Under the pieces are notes generated by a model. That model was not told the DNA's origin. It made no database searches and saw nothing but the letters and a program-made list of their open reading frames with translations. A stretch of 64,000 nt of DNA from positions 124,001 through 188,000 of the forward strand of contig NZ_JAVFWN010000011.1 of NCBI RefSeq assembly GCF_030929495.1, read 5' to 3'. Source of the stretch: Nocardioides sp. LHD-245. GTDB taxonomy: Bacteria; Actinomycetota; Actinomycetes; Propionibacteriales; Nocardioidaceae. Shown one piece after another: positions 52,216 through 59,953 of this stretch. The position numbers were made by a program, and so were the translations under genes. Positions within the stretch are counted from its first letter, which is position 1. Every line of letters begins with the position of its first letter.

Positions 52216-53709
52216 TCAGTCGAGGTAGTCGCGCAGGACCTGCGAGCGCGACGGGTGCCGCAGCTTCGACATCGTCTTGGACTCGATCTGGCGGATCCGC
52301 TCGCGGGTCACGCCGTAGACCTTGCCGATCTCGTCGAGGGTCTTGGGCTGGCCGTCGGTCAGGCCGAACCGCATGCTCACCACACCGGCCTCGCGCTCGG
52401 AGAGCGTGTCGAGGACGGCGTGCAGCTGCTCCTGCAGGAGGGTGAAGCTCACCGCGTCGGCCGGGACGATCGCCTCGGAGTCCTCGATCAGGTCGCCGAA
52501 CTCGGAGTCGCCGTCCTCACCGAGCGGGGTGTGCAGCGAGATCGGCTCACGGCCGTACTTCTGGACCTCGACGACCTTCTCGGGGGTCATGTCGAGCTCC
52601 TTGGCGAGCTCCTCCGGGGTGGGCTCGCGGCCGAGGTCCTGCAGCATCTGGCGCTGGACGCGGGCGAGCTTGTTGATGACCTCGACCATGTGCACCGGGA
52701 TCCGGATGGTGCGGGCCTGGTCGGCCATGGCGCGGGTGATCGCCTGCCGGATCCACCAGGTGGCGTACGTCGAGAACTTGTAGCCCTTGGTGTAGTCGAA
52801 CTTCTCGACCGCGCGGATCAGTCCGAGGTTGCCCTCCTGGATCAGGTCCAGGAAGAGCATGCCGCGACCGGTGTAGCGCTTGGCGAGCGAGACGACGAGG
52901 CGCAGGTTGGCCTCGAGCAGGTGATTCTTGGCGCGGCGACCGTCCTCGGCGATCCACTCGAGCTCCTCGCTGACCTTGGGCGAGAGCTTGCCGCCCTTGG
53001 CGAGCTTCTCGTCCGAGAAGAGCCCGGCCTCGATCCGCTTGGCGAGCTCGACCTCCATCTCGGCGTTGAGGAGCGGCACCTTGCCGATCTGCTTGAGGTA
53101 GTCCTTGACCGGGTCGGCGGTGGCGCCGGCGACCATGACCTGCTGGGCAGGCTCGTCGGTCTCGTCGGCGGCCGACACGACGAAGGAGGACGTGGCGCTG
53201 GCCTCCTCCTCGTCCTCCTTGATGCTGGGGTCGGCGGCGACGTCCTTCTCGAACTGCTCGTCGGAGATGTCGGGCAGCACCTTCTTGCCGTCGGGGCCCA
53301 CCGCGGGCGCCTCGGCCGCACCGGAGCCGGCCGGGGCCGCCTTCGGGGCAGCCTCCTTGGCCGCCGGGGCGGGGGCGGCCTTCTTCGCAGCGGCCGGCGG
53401 CTTCGGGGTCGCGGGCGGCCGGGGGGCCGGCGCCTTCTTGGCGGTCGTCGCGGTCGCCGACGCCGGCTTGCGCGCGGCCGCGGCCACGGCGCGCTGCTCG
53501 ACCGGCGAGCCGAGCTCGACGGAGATGCCGAGGCCCGACAGGTGGGCCATCAGGGCCTTCAGCTGGGCCGGAGCGACCTCAGCGGCGGCGAATGCCTGGC
53601 GGAGCTCCTCCGCCGCGACGCGGCCCACCGGCGCGGCGCGCTCGACCAGGGCCGCGATCGACGGGTGACTGAGCAGGGCGGGCGGAACCGAACGATGGCT
53701 CGAAGACAC
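52216..53709 (-). CDS. sigA: RNA polymerase principal sigma factor (SigA/RpoD)
   Basis: The product has 497 residues from GTG 53709, chosen over GTG 53715 because GAGAGG lies 5 nt before the former. The N-terminal 190 residues are the variable Ala/Pro/Lys-rich segment of actinobacterial HrdB/SigA. Conserved parts: region 1.2 (DPVKDYLKQIGKVPLL), region 2 (LVVSLAKRYTGRGM, DLIQEGNLGLIRAVEKFDY, FSTYATWWIRQAITRA) and region 4.2 (GVTRERIRQIESKTMSKLRH). It directs housekeeping transcription. TTGACA (53763-53758) lies upstream, but the nearest -10-like TAGATC is 21 nt away, so the promoter is not certain. Confidence 0.95.
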   Translation of the reverse strand: MSSSHRSVPPALLSHPSIAALVERAAPVGRVAAEELRQAFAAAEVAPAQLKALMAHLSGLGISVELGSPVEQRAVAAAARKPASATATTAKKAPAPRPPATPKPPAAAKKAAPAPAAKEAAPKAAPAGSGAAEAPAVGPDGKKVLPDISDEQFEKDVAADPSIKEDEEEASATSSFVVSAADETDEPAQQVMVAGATADPVKDYLKQIGKVPLLNAEMEVELAKRIEAGLFSDEKLAKGGKLSPKVSEELEWIAEDGRRAKNHLLEANLRLVVSLAKRYTGRGMLFLDLIQEGNLGLIRAVEKFDYTKGYKFSTYATWWIRQAITRAMADQARTIRIPVHMVEVINKLARVQRQMLQDLGREPTPEELAKELDMTPEKVVEVQKYGREPISLHTPLGEDGDSEFGDLIEDSEAIVPADAVSFTLLQEQLHAVLDTLSEREAGVVSMRFGLTDGQPKTLDEIGKVYGVTRERIRQIESKTMSKLRHPSRSQVLRDYLD

Positions 53710-53863
53710 GAACACCTCTCGATGCTGATGGATCTAGGGCGCGGCAAAGACCGGAGGTGTCAAGACCGCTCTCGTCATTCTGCCACGGCACCCCCAGCCG
53801 TTCGCGCATCGGGGCTCAGCGCCGCCTCAGCGTCGGCTCAGGGTCCGCTCAGCAACCGCGAGG
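53710..53863. other. Intergenic region upstream of sigA
   Basis: It holds no gene. On the minus strand it carries TTGACA (53763-53758) followed by CCTAGATC (53737-53730), a poor match in spacing to a standard promoter. A string of CGGCTCAG-like repeats (53815-53850) lies at the 3' side of the next gene. Confidence 0.4.
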
Positions 53864-54427
53864 TCAGCCGGCCTTCGCCGCGGCCTTGGCTGCCTTCTTG
53901 TAGTCGCGCACCTTCTGCAGCGACACCGGGTCCACCACGTCGGCCACCGACCGGTAGCCCTCCAGCGCGTAGTCGCCGGCCGCCTTCTCCCAGCCCGCCG
54001 GGCGTACGTCGAGCTGCTTGGCCACGAGCGCGACGAAGATCTTCGCCTTCTGCGCGCCGAAGCCCGGCAGCGCCTGGATCCGCTTGAGCAGGTCCTTGCC
54101 GTCGGCGGCCTCCATCCAGATCCGCTCGGTGTGCCCGTCGTACTGCTCGACGACGAGGCGCGCGAGCTCCTGCAGCCGCGCCGCCATCGACCCCGGGAAC
54201 CGGTGGATCGCGGGCGTCGTCGAGCAGAGCGCGGCGAACTCCTCGGGGTCCGCGGCCGCGATCGCGGCCGGGTCGAAGCTGCCGAACCGGCCGATCACCT
54301 TCTGCGGGCCCAGGAAGGCGTGCTCCATCGGGTACTGCTGGTCGAGCATCATCCCGACGAGCAGCGCGAACGGGTTGGAGCTCAGCAGCTCGTCGGCCGC
54401 CGGGTCGTCGGTGATGTGGATCGCCAT
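53864..54427 (-). CDS. HhH-GPD-type base-excision repair protein
   Basis: The product has 187 residues from ATG 54427. It reads as a short HhH-GPD family protein: FALLVGMMLDQQYPMEHAFL near the start, then the helix-hairpin-helix ALPGFGAQKAKIFVAL (about residues 130-145). No C-terminal iron-sulfur cysteines are present. The family includes DNA glycosylases, but the catalytic Lys or Asp was not certain here, so activity is inferred. The N-terminal codons overlap in another frame with an MFS remnant. Confidence 0.8.
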   Translation of the reverse strand: MAIHITDDPAADELLSSNPFALLVGMMLDQQYPMEHAFLGPQKVIGRFGSFDPAAIAAADPEEFAALCSTTPAIHRFPGSMAARLQELARLVVEQYDGHTERIWMEAADGKDLLKRIQALPGFGAQKAKIFVALVAKQLDVRPAGWEKAAGDYALEGYRSVADVVDPVSLQKVRDYKKAAKAAAKAG

Positions 54428-54432
54428 GGGGA

Positions 54433-54633
54433 CATCCTGCCCCACACCACCGCGACCGTGGCAGCGCCTGCCGACAGGGCGGCGGCGAGCGCGAAGGGCA
54501 GGGCGGCTCCCCCACCGGCGAGCACTCCGGCGCCGGCGGTGCCGAGCGCGCTGCCGCTGTTGACGCCGACGTCGACCCAGGTCGACATCTCGGTACGTCG
54601 CCGCGCCGGGACCCGCTCGTCCGCGGCGGCGTC
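54433..54633 (-). pseudogene. C-terminal remnant of an MFS transporter
   Basis: In one minus-strand frame this stretch encodes about 67 residues that resemble the last two helices of an MFS exporter: VPARRRTEMSTWVDVGVNSG, then SALGTAGAGVLAG and ALPFALAAALSAGAATVAVV. A TAG stop stands directly upstream (54636-54634) and no N-terminal part exists, since the TetR gene begins right behind. It is best explained as a gene left over from a deletion. A separate 68-residue ORF from ATG 54588 is formally possible but has no ribosome-binding site. Confidence 0.55.
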
Positions 54634-54650
54634 CTAGTGGTCCCGGGAGG

Positions 54651-55316
54651 TCATGCGGGCGAGCCCAGCCGCTCCAGGCTCTCCAGCAGGTGCGCCCGCA
54701 GCACCGGCCAGGTGGGGTGCGCCCCTGCGGCGCCGGGGATGTTGGCGACCAGGACGGTCCCGCGGACGGTGGCCATCGCGATCTGGACGAAGTCGGCGAA
54801 GCCCGCGCGCCCGGCGTACGACGGCAGGACGGCGGCGGCGATGGCCTGGACCTCGCCCATGCCGCCGCACACGATCTCGGCGACGCGCTGGGCCAGGGCC
54901 GGCTCGGTGCGGGCGACGTTGAAGAGCTCGAGGACAGCCGGGGTGATCGGGAGGTGGTGGATCTCCCAGATCAGGTCGAGCAGCGCGCCGGCGCGCTCGT
55001 GCTCGGTGCCGACGTCCAAGCCGCGGGAGGCCGCGTCGGCGAGGAGCTGCTCGACCAGACGCACCATCGCCGCGTCGACCAGGGCGGCCTTGGTCGGGAA
55101 GTAGTGCTGCTGCGCTCCCTGGCTGACGCCGGCCCGCTCGGCGACGCGGCGGGTGGTCGTCGCGACGTACCCGTCCTCGGCGAGGCACTCGATGGTCGCG
55201 TCGAGGAGCCGCTCGGTGGTCGCGGCGCGGCGGTCGACCTGACGACGCGCCCGCGTCTCCCCCACCGTGCCCCCCACCGTGCCCGCTGCCGTGCCCGCCA
55301 CCGCGCCCGCTGTCAT
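54651..55316 (-). CDS. TetR-family transcriptional regulator
   Basis: The product has 221 residues from ATG 55316. The first 30 residues are a Gly/Ala/Thr repeat region (TAAGTVGGTVGETRARR). The HTH follows (ATTERLLDATIECLAEDGY, then RRVAERAGVSQGAQQHYFPTK). It is divergent from an SDR/Old Yellow Enzyme operon. Three palindromes lie in the gap (55350-55395). It may also once have governed the MFS gene of which only a remnant remains downstream. Ligand unknown. Confidence 0.86.
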   Translation of the reverse strand: MTAGAVAGTAAGTVGGTVGETRARRQVDRRAATTERLLDATIECLAEDGYVATTTRRVAERAGVSQGAQQHYFPTKAALVDAAMVRLVEQLLADAASRGLDVGTEHERAGALLDLIWEIHHLPITPAVLELFNVARTEPALAQRVAEIVCGGMGEVQAIAAAVLPSYAGRAGFADFVQIAMATVRGTVLVANIPGAAGAHPTWPVLRAHLLESLERLGSPA

Positions 55317-55349
55317 GGCGCGATCGTGGCGCAGGTCTCGCGCACTTTG

Positions 55350-55395
55350 CAAGTCAGATGACTTGTCAAGTCGCCTGACTGGGAACTAGGTTCCC
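55350..55395. promoter_or_regulatory. Operator cluster and leaderless promoter of the SDR/OYE operon
   Basis: CAAGTCAGATGACTTG (55350-55365) is a perfect 7-bp inverted repeat with a 2-nt centre. CAAGTCGCCTGACTGG (55367-55382) is a degenerate second copy 17 bp on. GGGAAC-TAG-GTTCCC (55381-55395) is a perfect 6-bp inverted repeat that encloses the -10 box TAGGTT (55387-55392), 7 nt before ATG 55400. Confidence 0.65.
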
Positions 55396-55399
55396 GGCT

Positions 55400-56281
55400 A
55401 TGAAGGACTTCCGGGACAAGGTCGCCGCCGTCACGGGCGCGGGGTCGGGCATCGGCCGGGCGCTCGCGCTCCAGCTCGCCGCCGAGGGTGCGCGGGTCGC
55501 GATCAGCGACTGGGACGCCACCGGCCTCGCCGAGACCGCCGCCCTCTTGGAGGAGGCGGGCGCGACACCGCACAGCACCGTGCTCGACGTACGGGACCGG
55601 GCGGCGGTGCACGCGTGGGCCGACGCGGTCGCCGACCGCCTCGGCGGGGTGAACCTGGTCGTCAACAACGCCGGCATCACCATCTTCGGCACGGTCGAGG
55701 AGAGTCCCTACGAGGACATAGAGAAGGTCATCGACGTCGACTTCTGGGGCGTCGTGCACGGCACCAAGGCGTTCCTCCCCCACCTGATCGCCTCCGGCGA
55801 CGGCCACGTCGTCAACGTCTCCAGCGTGTTCGGGCTGTTCGGCGTGCCGACGCAGAGCTCCTACAACGCCGCGAAGTTCGCGGTGCGCGGGTTCACCGAG
55901 GCACTGCGCCAGGAGATGCTCGTCGACGGCCACCCCGTCGGCGTCACCTGCGTCCACCCCGGCGGGATCCGGACCAATATCGTCAACAACGCGACGGCCA
56001 GCAACGCCGCCGACATCTCCGGCATCGCGCGGGTCTTCGAGGAGCGGCTGACCCGTACGTCGCCCGAGACCGCCGCGCGCACCATCCTGCGCGGCGTCCG
56101 CGCCCGCCGGCCCAAGGTGCTCATCGGCGCCGACGCCGTCGCGGTCGACCTCGTCGTGCGGGTCCTCGGGGCGGCGTACCAGCGACCGTTCGCGGCGGTG
56201 TCGCGCCGGTTGACCGCCTCGCTCCAGGCCCCCACCACCCGTCCCGTGGGCGCCGCCGCCCGGAAGAAGGCCTCCGCATGA
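55400..56281 (+). CDS. SDR-family NAD(P)-dependent oxidoreductase
   Basis: The product has 293 residues. The cofactor loop is TGAGSGIG (13-20), NNAG is at about 93-96, the catalytic Ser is in VVNVSSVFG and the Tyr-x3-Lys in SYNAAKFAV. It is therefore a complete classical SDR with a C-terminal extension of about 40 residues ending in Ala/Arg/Lys. The start looks leaderless. The stop overlaps the ATG of the flavin oxidoreductase (ATGA), so both are made together and may act in one pathway, such as reduction of an enone and a ketone. Substrate unknown. Confidence 0.92.
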   Translation: MKDFRDKVAAVTGAGSGIGRALALQLAAEGARVAISDWDATGLAETAALLEEAGATPHSTVLDVRDRAAVHAWADAVADRLGGVNLVVNNAGITIFGTVEESPYEDIEKVIDVDFWGVVHGTKAFLPHLIASGDGHVVNVSSVFGLFGVPTQSSYNAAKFAVRGFTEALRQEMLVDGHPVGVTCVHPGGIRTNIVNNATASNAADISGIARVFEERLTRTSPETAARTILRGVRARRPKVLIGADAVAVDLVVRVLGAAYQRPFAAVSRRLTASLQAPTTRPVGAAARKKASA

Positions 56282-57522
56282 CCACCCACCTCGACTCCCC
56301 GATCGCGCTGCCCCACGGGCAGAAGCTCGCCAACCGGTTCATGAAGTCCGCGCTGAGCGAGTCGCTCGGCGACCGCGACGGCGGGCCGTCCGAGCGACTC
56401 GAGCGGCTCTACGGACGCTGGGCGGACGGCGGCTACGGCCTGGTCGTCACCGGCAACGTGATGATCGACCGGCGCCATCTCGGCGAGCCCGGCAACGTGG
56501 TGGTCGAGGACGACCGCCACCTCGACCGGCTGCGGACCTGGGCGTCCGGCTTCCAGGACGGCGGCACTCCGCTGTGGATGCAGGTCAACCACCCGGGCCG
56601 CCAGGCCAACGCCCTCGTCGGCCGCAACCGCCCGGTCGCGCCGAGCGCGATCCAGGCCAAGGTGCCCGGCGCCGTCAAGCCGCGCGCGCTCGAGGACGCC
56701 GAGATCCGCGAGATCGTCGACAGGTACGCCGCGGCGGCCGCCGTCGCCGAGCGGGCGGGCTTCGCGGGCGTGCAGATCCACGGCGCGCACGGCTACCTCG
56801 TCACCCAGTTCCTCTCCCCGCGCACCAACCAGCGCGACGACGCCTGGGGTGGCGACCCCGAGCGACGCCGGCGGTTCGTGCTCGAGGTGCTGCGCGCGAT
56901 CCGCGCGACCACCTCCCGCGGCTTCGGGGTGGGGATCAAGCTCAACTCCGCCGACTTCCAGCGCGGCGGGTTCACCGAGGAGGAGTCGCGCGAGGTCGTC
57001 CGGTCCCTCGTCGCCGACGACATCGACCTGATCGAGATCAGCGGCGGCTCCTACGAGGCGCCCGCGATGATGGGCACCATGCGCGCCTCGACCGCCGCGC
57101 GCGAGGCCTACTTCCTCGAGTACGCCGCGTCGGTGCGCGATGTCGCCGGCGACGTACCCATCGCCGTGACGGGCGGCTTCCGCTCCGCCACGGCCATGGA
57201 GTCCGCCGTCGCGTCGGGCGACTGCGACATCGTCGGTCTGGGCCGCCCCACCTGCCTGCTGCCCGACGCGCCGCGCGCCATCCTGCGCGACGGACGCGCG
57301 ACGCTGCCCACCGCGCGGGTGCAGGCCGGTCTCCGCCCGGTCCTCGGCAAGGTGGCCGACCTCAAGCAGCTCGACGGCGCGCTCGACCTGTCCTGGCACA
57401 CCGACCAGCTGCACCGGCTGGGCGCCGGCAAGGAGCCCGACCCGGGCCGGTCGTGGGCCGAGGCCGCGCTGTGGCTGGGCCTGCGCAACGGACCGGGGGC
57501 GTTCCGCGCCCAGCGCGGCTGA
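56278..57522 (+). CDS. NADH:flavin oxidoreductase (Old Yellow Enzyme family)
   Basis: The product has 414 residues. Family landmarks: NRFMKSALSESL (FMN-binding), GGYGLVVTGNVMID, WMQVNHPGRQ, VQIHGAHGYLVTQFLSP (His-Gly-Ala-His-Gly), SPRTNQRDDAWGG and GLGRPTCLLPD. FMN enzymes of this type reduce activated double bonds. There is no C-terminal iron-sulfur/FAD domain, so it is the short form. It overlaps the SDR gene by 4 bp and is convergent with the small membrane protein gene. Confidence 0.92.
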   Translation: MTTHLDSPIALPHGQKLANRFMKSALSESLGDRDGGPSERLERLYGRWADGGYGLVVTGNVMIDRRHLGEPGNVVVEDDRHLDRLRTWASGFQDGGTPLWMQVNHPGRQANALVGRNRPVAPSAIQAKVPGAVKPRALEDAEIREIVDRYAAAAAVAERAGFAGVQIHGAHGYLVTQFLSPRTNQRDDAWGGDPERRRRFVLEVLRAIRATTSRGFGVGIKLNSADFQRGGFTEEESREVVRSLVADDIDLIEISGGSYEAPAMMGTMRASTAAREAYFLEYAASVRDVAGDVPIAVTGGFRSATAMESAVASGDCDIVGLGRPTCLLPDAPRAILRDGRATLPTARVQAGLRPVLGKVADLKQLDGALDLSWHTDQLHRLGAGKEPDPGRSWAEAALWLGLRNGPGAFRAQRG

Positions 57523-57545
57523 GCCCCGGGTGGGTCAGGCTTCTC

Positions 57546-57857
57546 TCACGCCGACCAGTCGAGCAGGATCCCGCCCGCGGTGATCGCCACCCACCACCAC
57601 ACGAACGAGACGACCCCGAGCACGACGGTCCGCTTCGGGTGCGAGCTCCACCAGACGAAGCACAGCACGAACATCGCCAGCCAGGTCAGCAGCAGGACGA
57701 CGACCGCCCACGCCGGCGCGAGCAGTCCCGCGGCGGCGTAAAGGAAGAACGACGAGACCAGCAGCACCAGGCCCACGAACGGCCATGGCGAGATCCGCTG
57801 ACCGGAGGCAGGATCGATCGCCACCGGGCGGATCCGGCGGCGGCGGGAGAACGCCAA
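57546..57857 (-). CDS. Small membrane protein of unknown function
   Basis: The product has 103 residues, read from TTG 57857, which is 4 nt after the stop of the upstream gene. A basic N-terminus (SRRRRIRPVAIDPASGQR) precedes three hydrophobic segments (about 26-45, 49-68 and 78-100) rich in Trp. No family is recognised. The tight spacing suggests translational coupling to the 64-residue protein upstream. Confidence 0.55.
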   Translation of the reverse strand: MAFSRRRRIRPVAIDPASGQRISPWPFVGLVLLVSSFFLYAAAGLLAPAWAVVVLLLTWLAMFVLCFVWWSSHPKRTVVLGVVSFVWWWVAITAGGILLDWSA

Positions 57858-57861
57858 CGGA

Positions 57862-58056
57862 CTACTCGTCCTCGGTGCGGTCGTTCCACACCGGGTCCTC
57901 GTCCCACTCCTCGGTGCGCTCCGCTGCCTTCTCCAGCGCCCGCGCCGCCTCGGCCTGCGTCGGGTACGGGCCGAGGCGGTCCTTGTTGGGGCAGCCCTCG
58001 ACGCCCTCGACCGTGTGGTGCTTGAGACAGAACCAGTACTCGGAGTCCGTGGACAT
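57862..58056 (-). CDS. Small conserved soluble protein
   Basis: The product has 64 residues. It begins STDSEYWFCLKHHTVEGVEG and includes CPNKDRLGPYPTQAEAARAL, an arrangement I recall from short actinobacterial proteins of unknown function; Cys10, His13/His14 and Cys22 could bind a metal. The rest is acidic. ATG 58056 follows TAGGTT (58068-58063) by 6 nt, so it looks leaderless. Confidence 0.7.
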   Translation of the reverse strand: MSTDSEYWFCLKHHTVEGVEGCPNKDRLGPYPTQAEAARALEKAAERTEEWDEDPVWNDRTEDE

Positions 58057-58062
58057 GGTCCG

Positions 58063-58068
58063 AACCTA
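58063..58068 (-). promoter_or_regulatory. -10 box of leaderless promoter for the 64-residue protein
   Basis: TAGGTT on the minus strand lies 6 nt before ATG 58056 and overlaps the stop codon of the TPR-like gene. Confidence 0.45.
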
Positions 58069-58488
58069 CTCCAGCCGACCCGCCAGCCGCTCGACCCGCA
58101 GCACGTCGTACTCGTGCTCGGGATCGCCCGTCATCGCCGCCGCCAGCCGCAGGTGCGGCAGCGCCTCGCCGTACTTCGCCTGACGCTCCAGCGCCCGTCC
58201 GAGCGCATGCCTGCTCCACGCGTCGGCCGGGTCGTCGGCGACCAGGCCGGTCAGCTCGTCGGCTGCCTTCTGGAGCTGGGCGCGCATCAGGTAGGCCCAC
58301 GCCCGCAGCGAGCGCAGCCCCCGGTTGTCGGGCTCCTTCTCCAGCGCGGGCTCGAGGACCTCGAGCGCCTCGCGCGGCGCCCGCCGGGAGAGGAAGTCGT
58401 GGGCGGTCCGGTAGGCCACCTCGTGGCGTGCGCTCGTGCCCGGGAAGATGATCGGCGGCAGCACCTTGATCTCGGGCATCTCGTCCAT
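58066..58488 (-). CDS. Tetratricopeptide-repeat-like protein
   Basis: The product has 140 residues from ATG 58488, with TTGAGG 6 nt upstream; ATG 58479 is an alternative. About three helical repeats of TPR type are visible: ALEVLEPALEKEPDNRGLRS, then AWAYLMRAQLQKAADEL and ALGRALERQAKYGEALPHL. It is a likely protein-interaction scaffold in the cytoplasm. The short N-terminal segment (MPEIKVLPPIIFPGTSARHE) is unlike TPR. The frame upstream of 58488 overlaps rnpB and was rejected. Confidence 0.75.
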   Translation of the reverse strand: MDEMPEIKVLPPIIFPGTSARHEVAYRTAHDFLSRRAPREALEVLEPALEKEPDNRGLRSLRAWAYLMRAQLQKAADELTGLVADDPADAWSRHALGRALERQAKYGEALPHLRLAAAMTGDPEHEYDVLRVERLAGRLE

Positions 58489-58524
58489 GTCGGCCTCAAC
58501 TGTCCCGGAGGACCCCTTGTTCCC

Positions 58525-58530
58525 TAGAGT
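58525..58530 (+). promoter_or_regulatory. -10 box of the rnpB promoter
   Basis: TAGAGT lies about 7 nt before the expected 5' end of RNase P RNA. It is placed as a typical SigA -10 box. Confidence 0.5.
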
Positions 58531-58536
58531 GTGCCG

Positions 58537-58918
58537 CGGACGGGCTGGCCGGGCGACCGCGTGATCCATCGCCGTGAGGCGTCGGATCCCGAGGAAAGTC
58601 CGGGCTCCACAGAGCAGGGTGGTGGGTAACACCCACCCGGGGTGACCCGCGGGACAGTGCCACAGAGAACAGACCGCCTCGCCCCTCGGGGCGAGGTAAG
58701 GGTGAAACGGTGGGGCAAGAGCCCACCAGTGCGCCGGGAGACCGGCACAGCTAGGCAAACCCCACCCGGAGCAAGACCAGACAGCACACGTTCGAGGGCG
58801 GCTCGTCCGAGTGTGCGGGTAGGTCGCTGGAGGCTGTCGGCAACGGCAGTCCTAGATGGATGGTCGCCCCCCTGGTGACAGGGGACAGAACCCGGCTTAC
58901 AGGCCAGCCCGTCCCCCG
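58537..58918 (+). ncRNA. rnpB: RNase P RNA, bacterial class A
   Basis: The P1 helix is formed by GGACGGGCTGGCC (58538-58550) and GGCCAGCCCGTCC (58902-58914), a perfect 13-bp pairing that sets both ends. Conserved core sequences are present: GAGGAAAGTCCGGGCTCCACAGAG in part (58589-58612), GGGTAACACCC, AGGGTGAAACGGTGG, then near the 3' end GACAGAACCCGGCTTACAGGC. This is the catalytic RNA that removes 5' leaders from tRNA precursors. The length of about 380 nt is normal for actinobacteria. Confidence 0.95.
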
Positions 58919-58966
58919 CACCGCCACCAGTTGCGGACGGGTCGACGGCCGCGCAAGGGCATCCGG

Positions 58967-59953
58967 TCAGTTCGTCAGACGTCGGCGAGCCGTGGCGTCG
59001 AGCGCGACCGCGAGCAGGATCACGACGCCGAGGATGATGCGCTGGTAGATCGGGTCGATCTGGTTCAGGTTGAGTCCGTTGCCGATCATCGCGATGAACA
59101 CCGCACCCACGACCGTGCGCCAGACGGCGCCGGACCCGCCTGCGATCGAGGTACCGCCGACGACCACCGCAGCGATCACGGTGAACACGAAGCCGAAGTC
59201 GTCCGTCGCCTGGGCGCTCATCCCCTGGGACGCGTTGACGAGGCCGGCGAAGCCGGCCGACGTGCCGACCAGCACCAGCGTCGCCGCCACGATTCCGCCG
59301 GTGCGGATGCCCGAGAGCCGGGCTGCGTCCGGGTTCGCGCCCGTGGCATACACATAGCGGCCCATCCTGCTCCGCGTGAGCAGGAACCAGGTGATACCGA
59401 CGACCAGGGCAGCCAGCCAGGTTGCCGAGGTGACTCCGAGGATCTGCTTCGTCGCCAGGTCGCGGAACGCGGCATCGCCGGGGGTCAGGATCGCCTGATC
59501 GCTGACCAGGTAGCCGACGCCGAAGAACACGTACGAGGTGGCGAGCGTGGCGATGAACGAGTTCACCCTGAGAAGGACGACGAACGTCGCGTTGACGGCC
59601 CCGCAGAGCACACCACAGGTGAGCGCGACCAGAACGGCCAGCGGAATCGACCCCGTCTGGTTCTGGACCTGGATCGCGGCGAGCGGTGCGAGCACGTAGA
59701 CCGCTGAGGCGCTGACGTCGAAGACTCCCGCGATCACAGCCAGGGTGAGGGGTGCCGCGACGATCAGGACCGTGGCCTGCTGGTCGAGCAGGTTCCGCAG
59801 ATTGTCGGTTGTGGCGAAGCCGGGAGTCGTTACGGCCAGCACCGTGAAAAGGGCCAGGGTCGCCCACAGGACGCCGTACTGGGCACCGGCCCGCAGGCTC
59901 GGCAAGCCGCGGACCGCGCGTGGCGTTCGAGGGTTGATCGTCTCAGCGGTCAT
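58967..59953 (-). CDS. Sugar ABC transporter permease (RbsC type)
   Basis: The product has 328 residues with about nine to ten membrane helices and the BPD_transp_2 pattern: LLDQQATVLIVAAPLTLAVIAG in part, FDVSASAVY, GAVNATFVV and TSIAGGSGAVWRTVVGAVFIA near the end. It is the third gene of the importer. Its start overlaps the stop of the ATPase gene by 4 bp. The substrate is not evident. It ends 49 nt from the convergent rnpB. Confidence 0.9.
   Translation of the reverse strand: MTAETINPRTPRAVRGLPSLRAGAQYGVLWATLALFTVLAVTTPGFATTDNLRNLLDQQATVLIVAAPLTLAVIAGVFDVSASAVYVLAPLAAIQVQNQTGSIPLAVLVALTCGVLCGAVNATFVVLLRVNSFIATLATSYVFFGVGYLVSDQAILTPGDAAFRDLATKQILGVTSATWLAALVVGITWFLLTRSRMGRYVYATGANPDAARLSGIRTGGIVAATLVLVGTSAGFAGLVNASQGMSAQATDDFGFVFTVIAAVVVGGTSIAGGSGAVWRTVVGAVFIAMIGNGLNLNQIDPIYQRIILGVVILLAVALDATARRRLTN

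Noticed and set aside
58524..59867. A 447-codon minus-strand frame crossing rnpB
   Set aside because: It overlaps RNase P RNA and the sugar permease gene in a different frame and has no recognisable domain.
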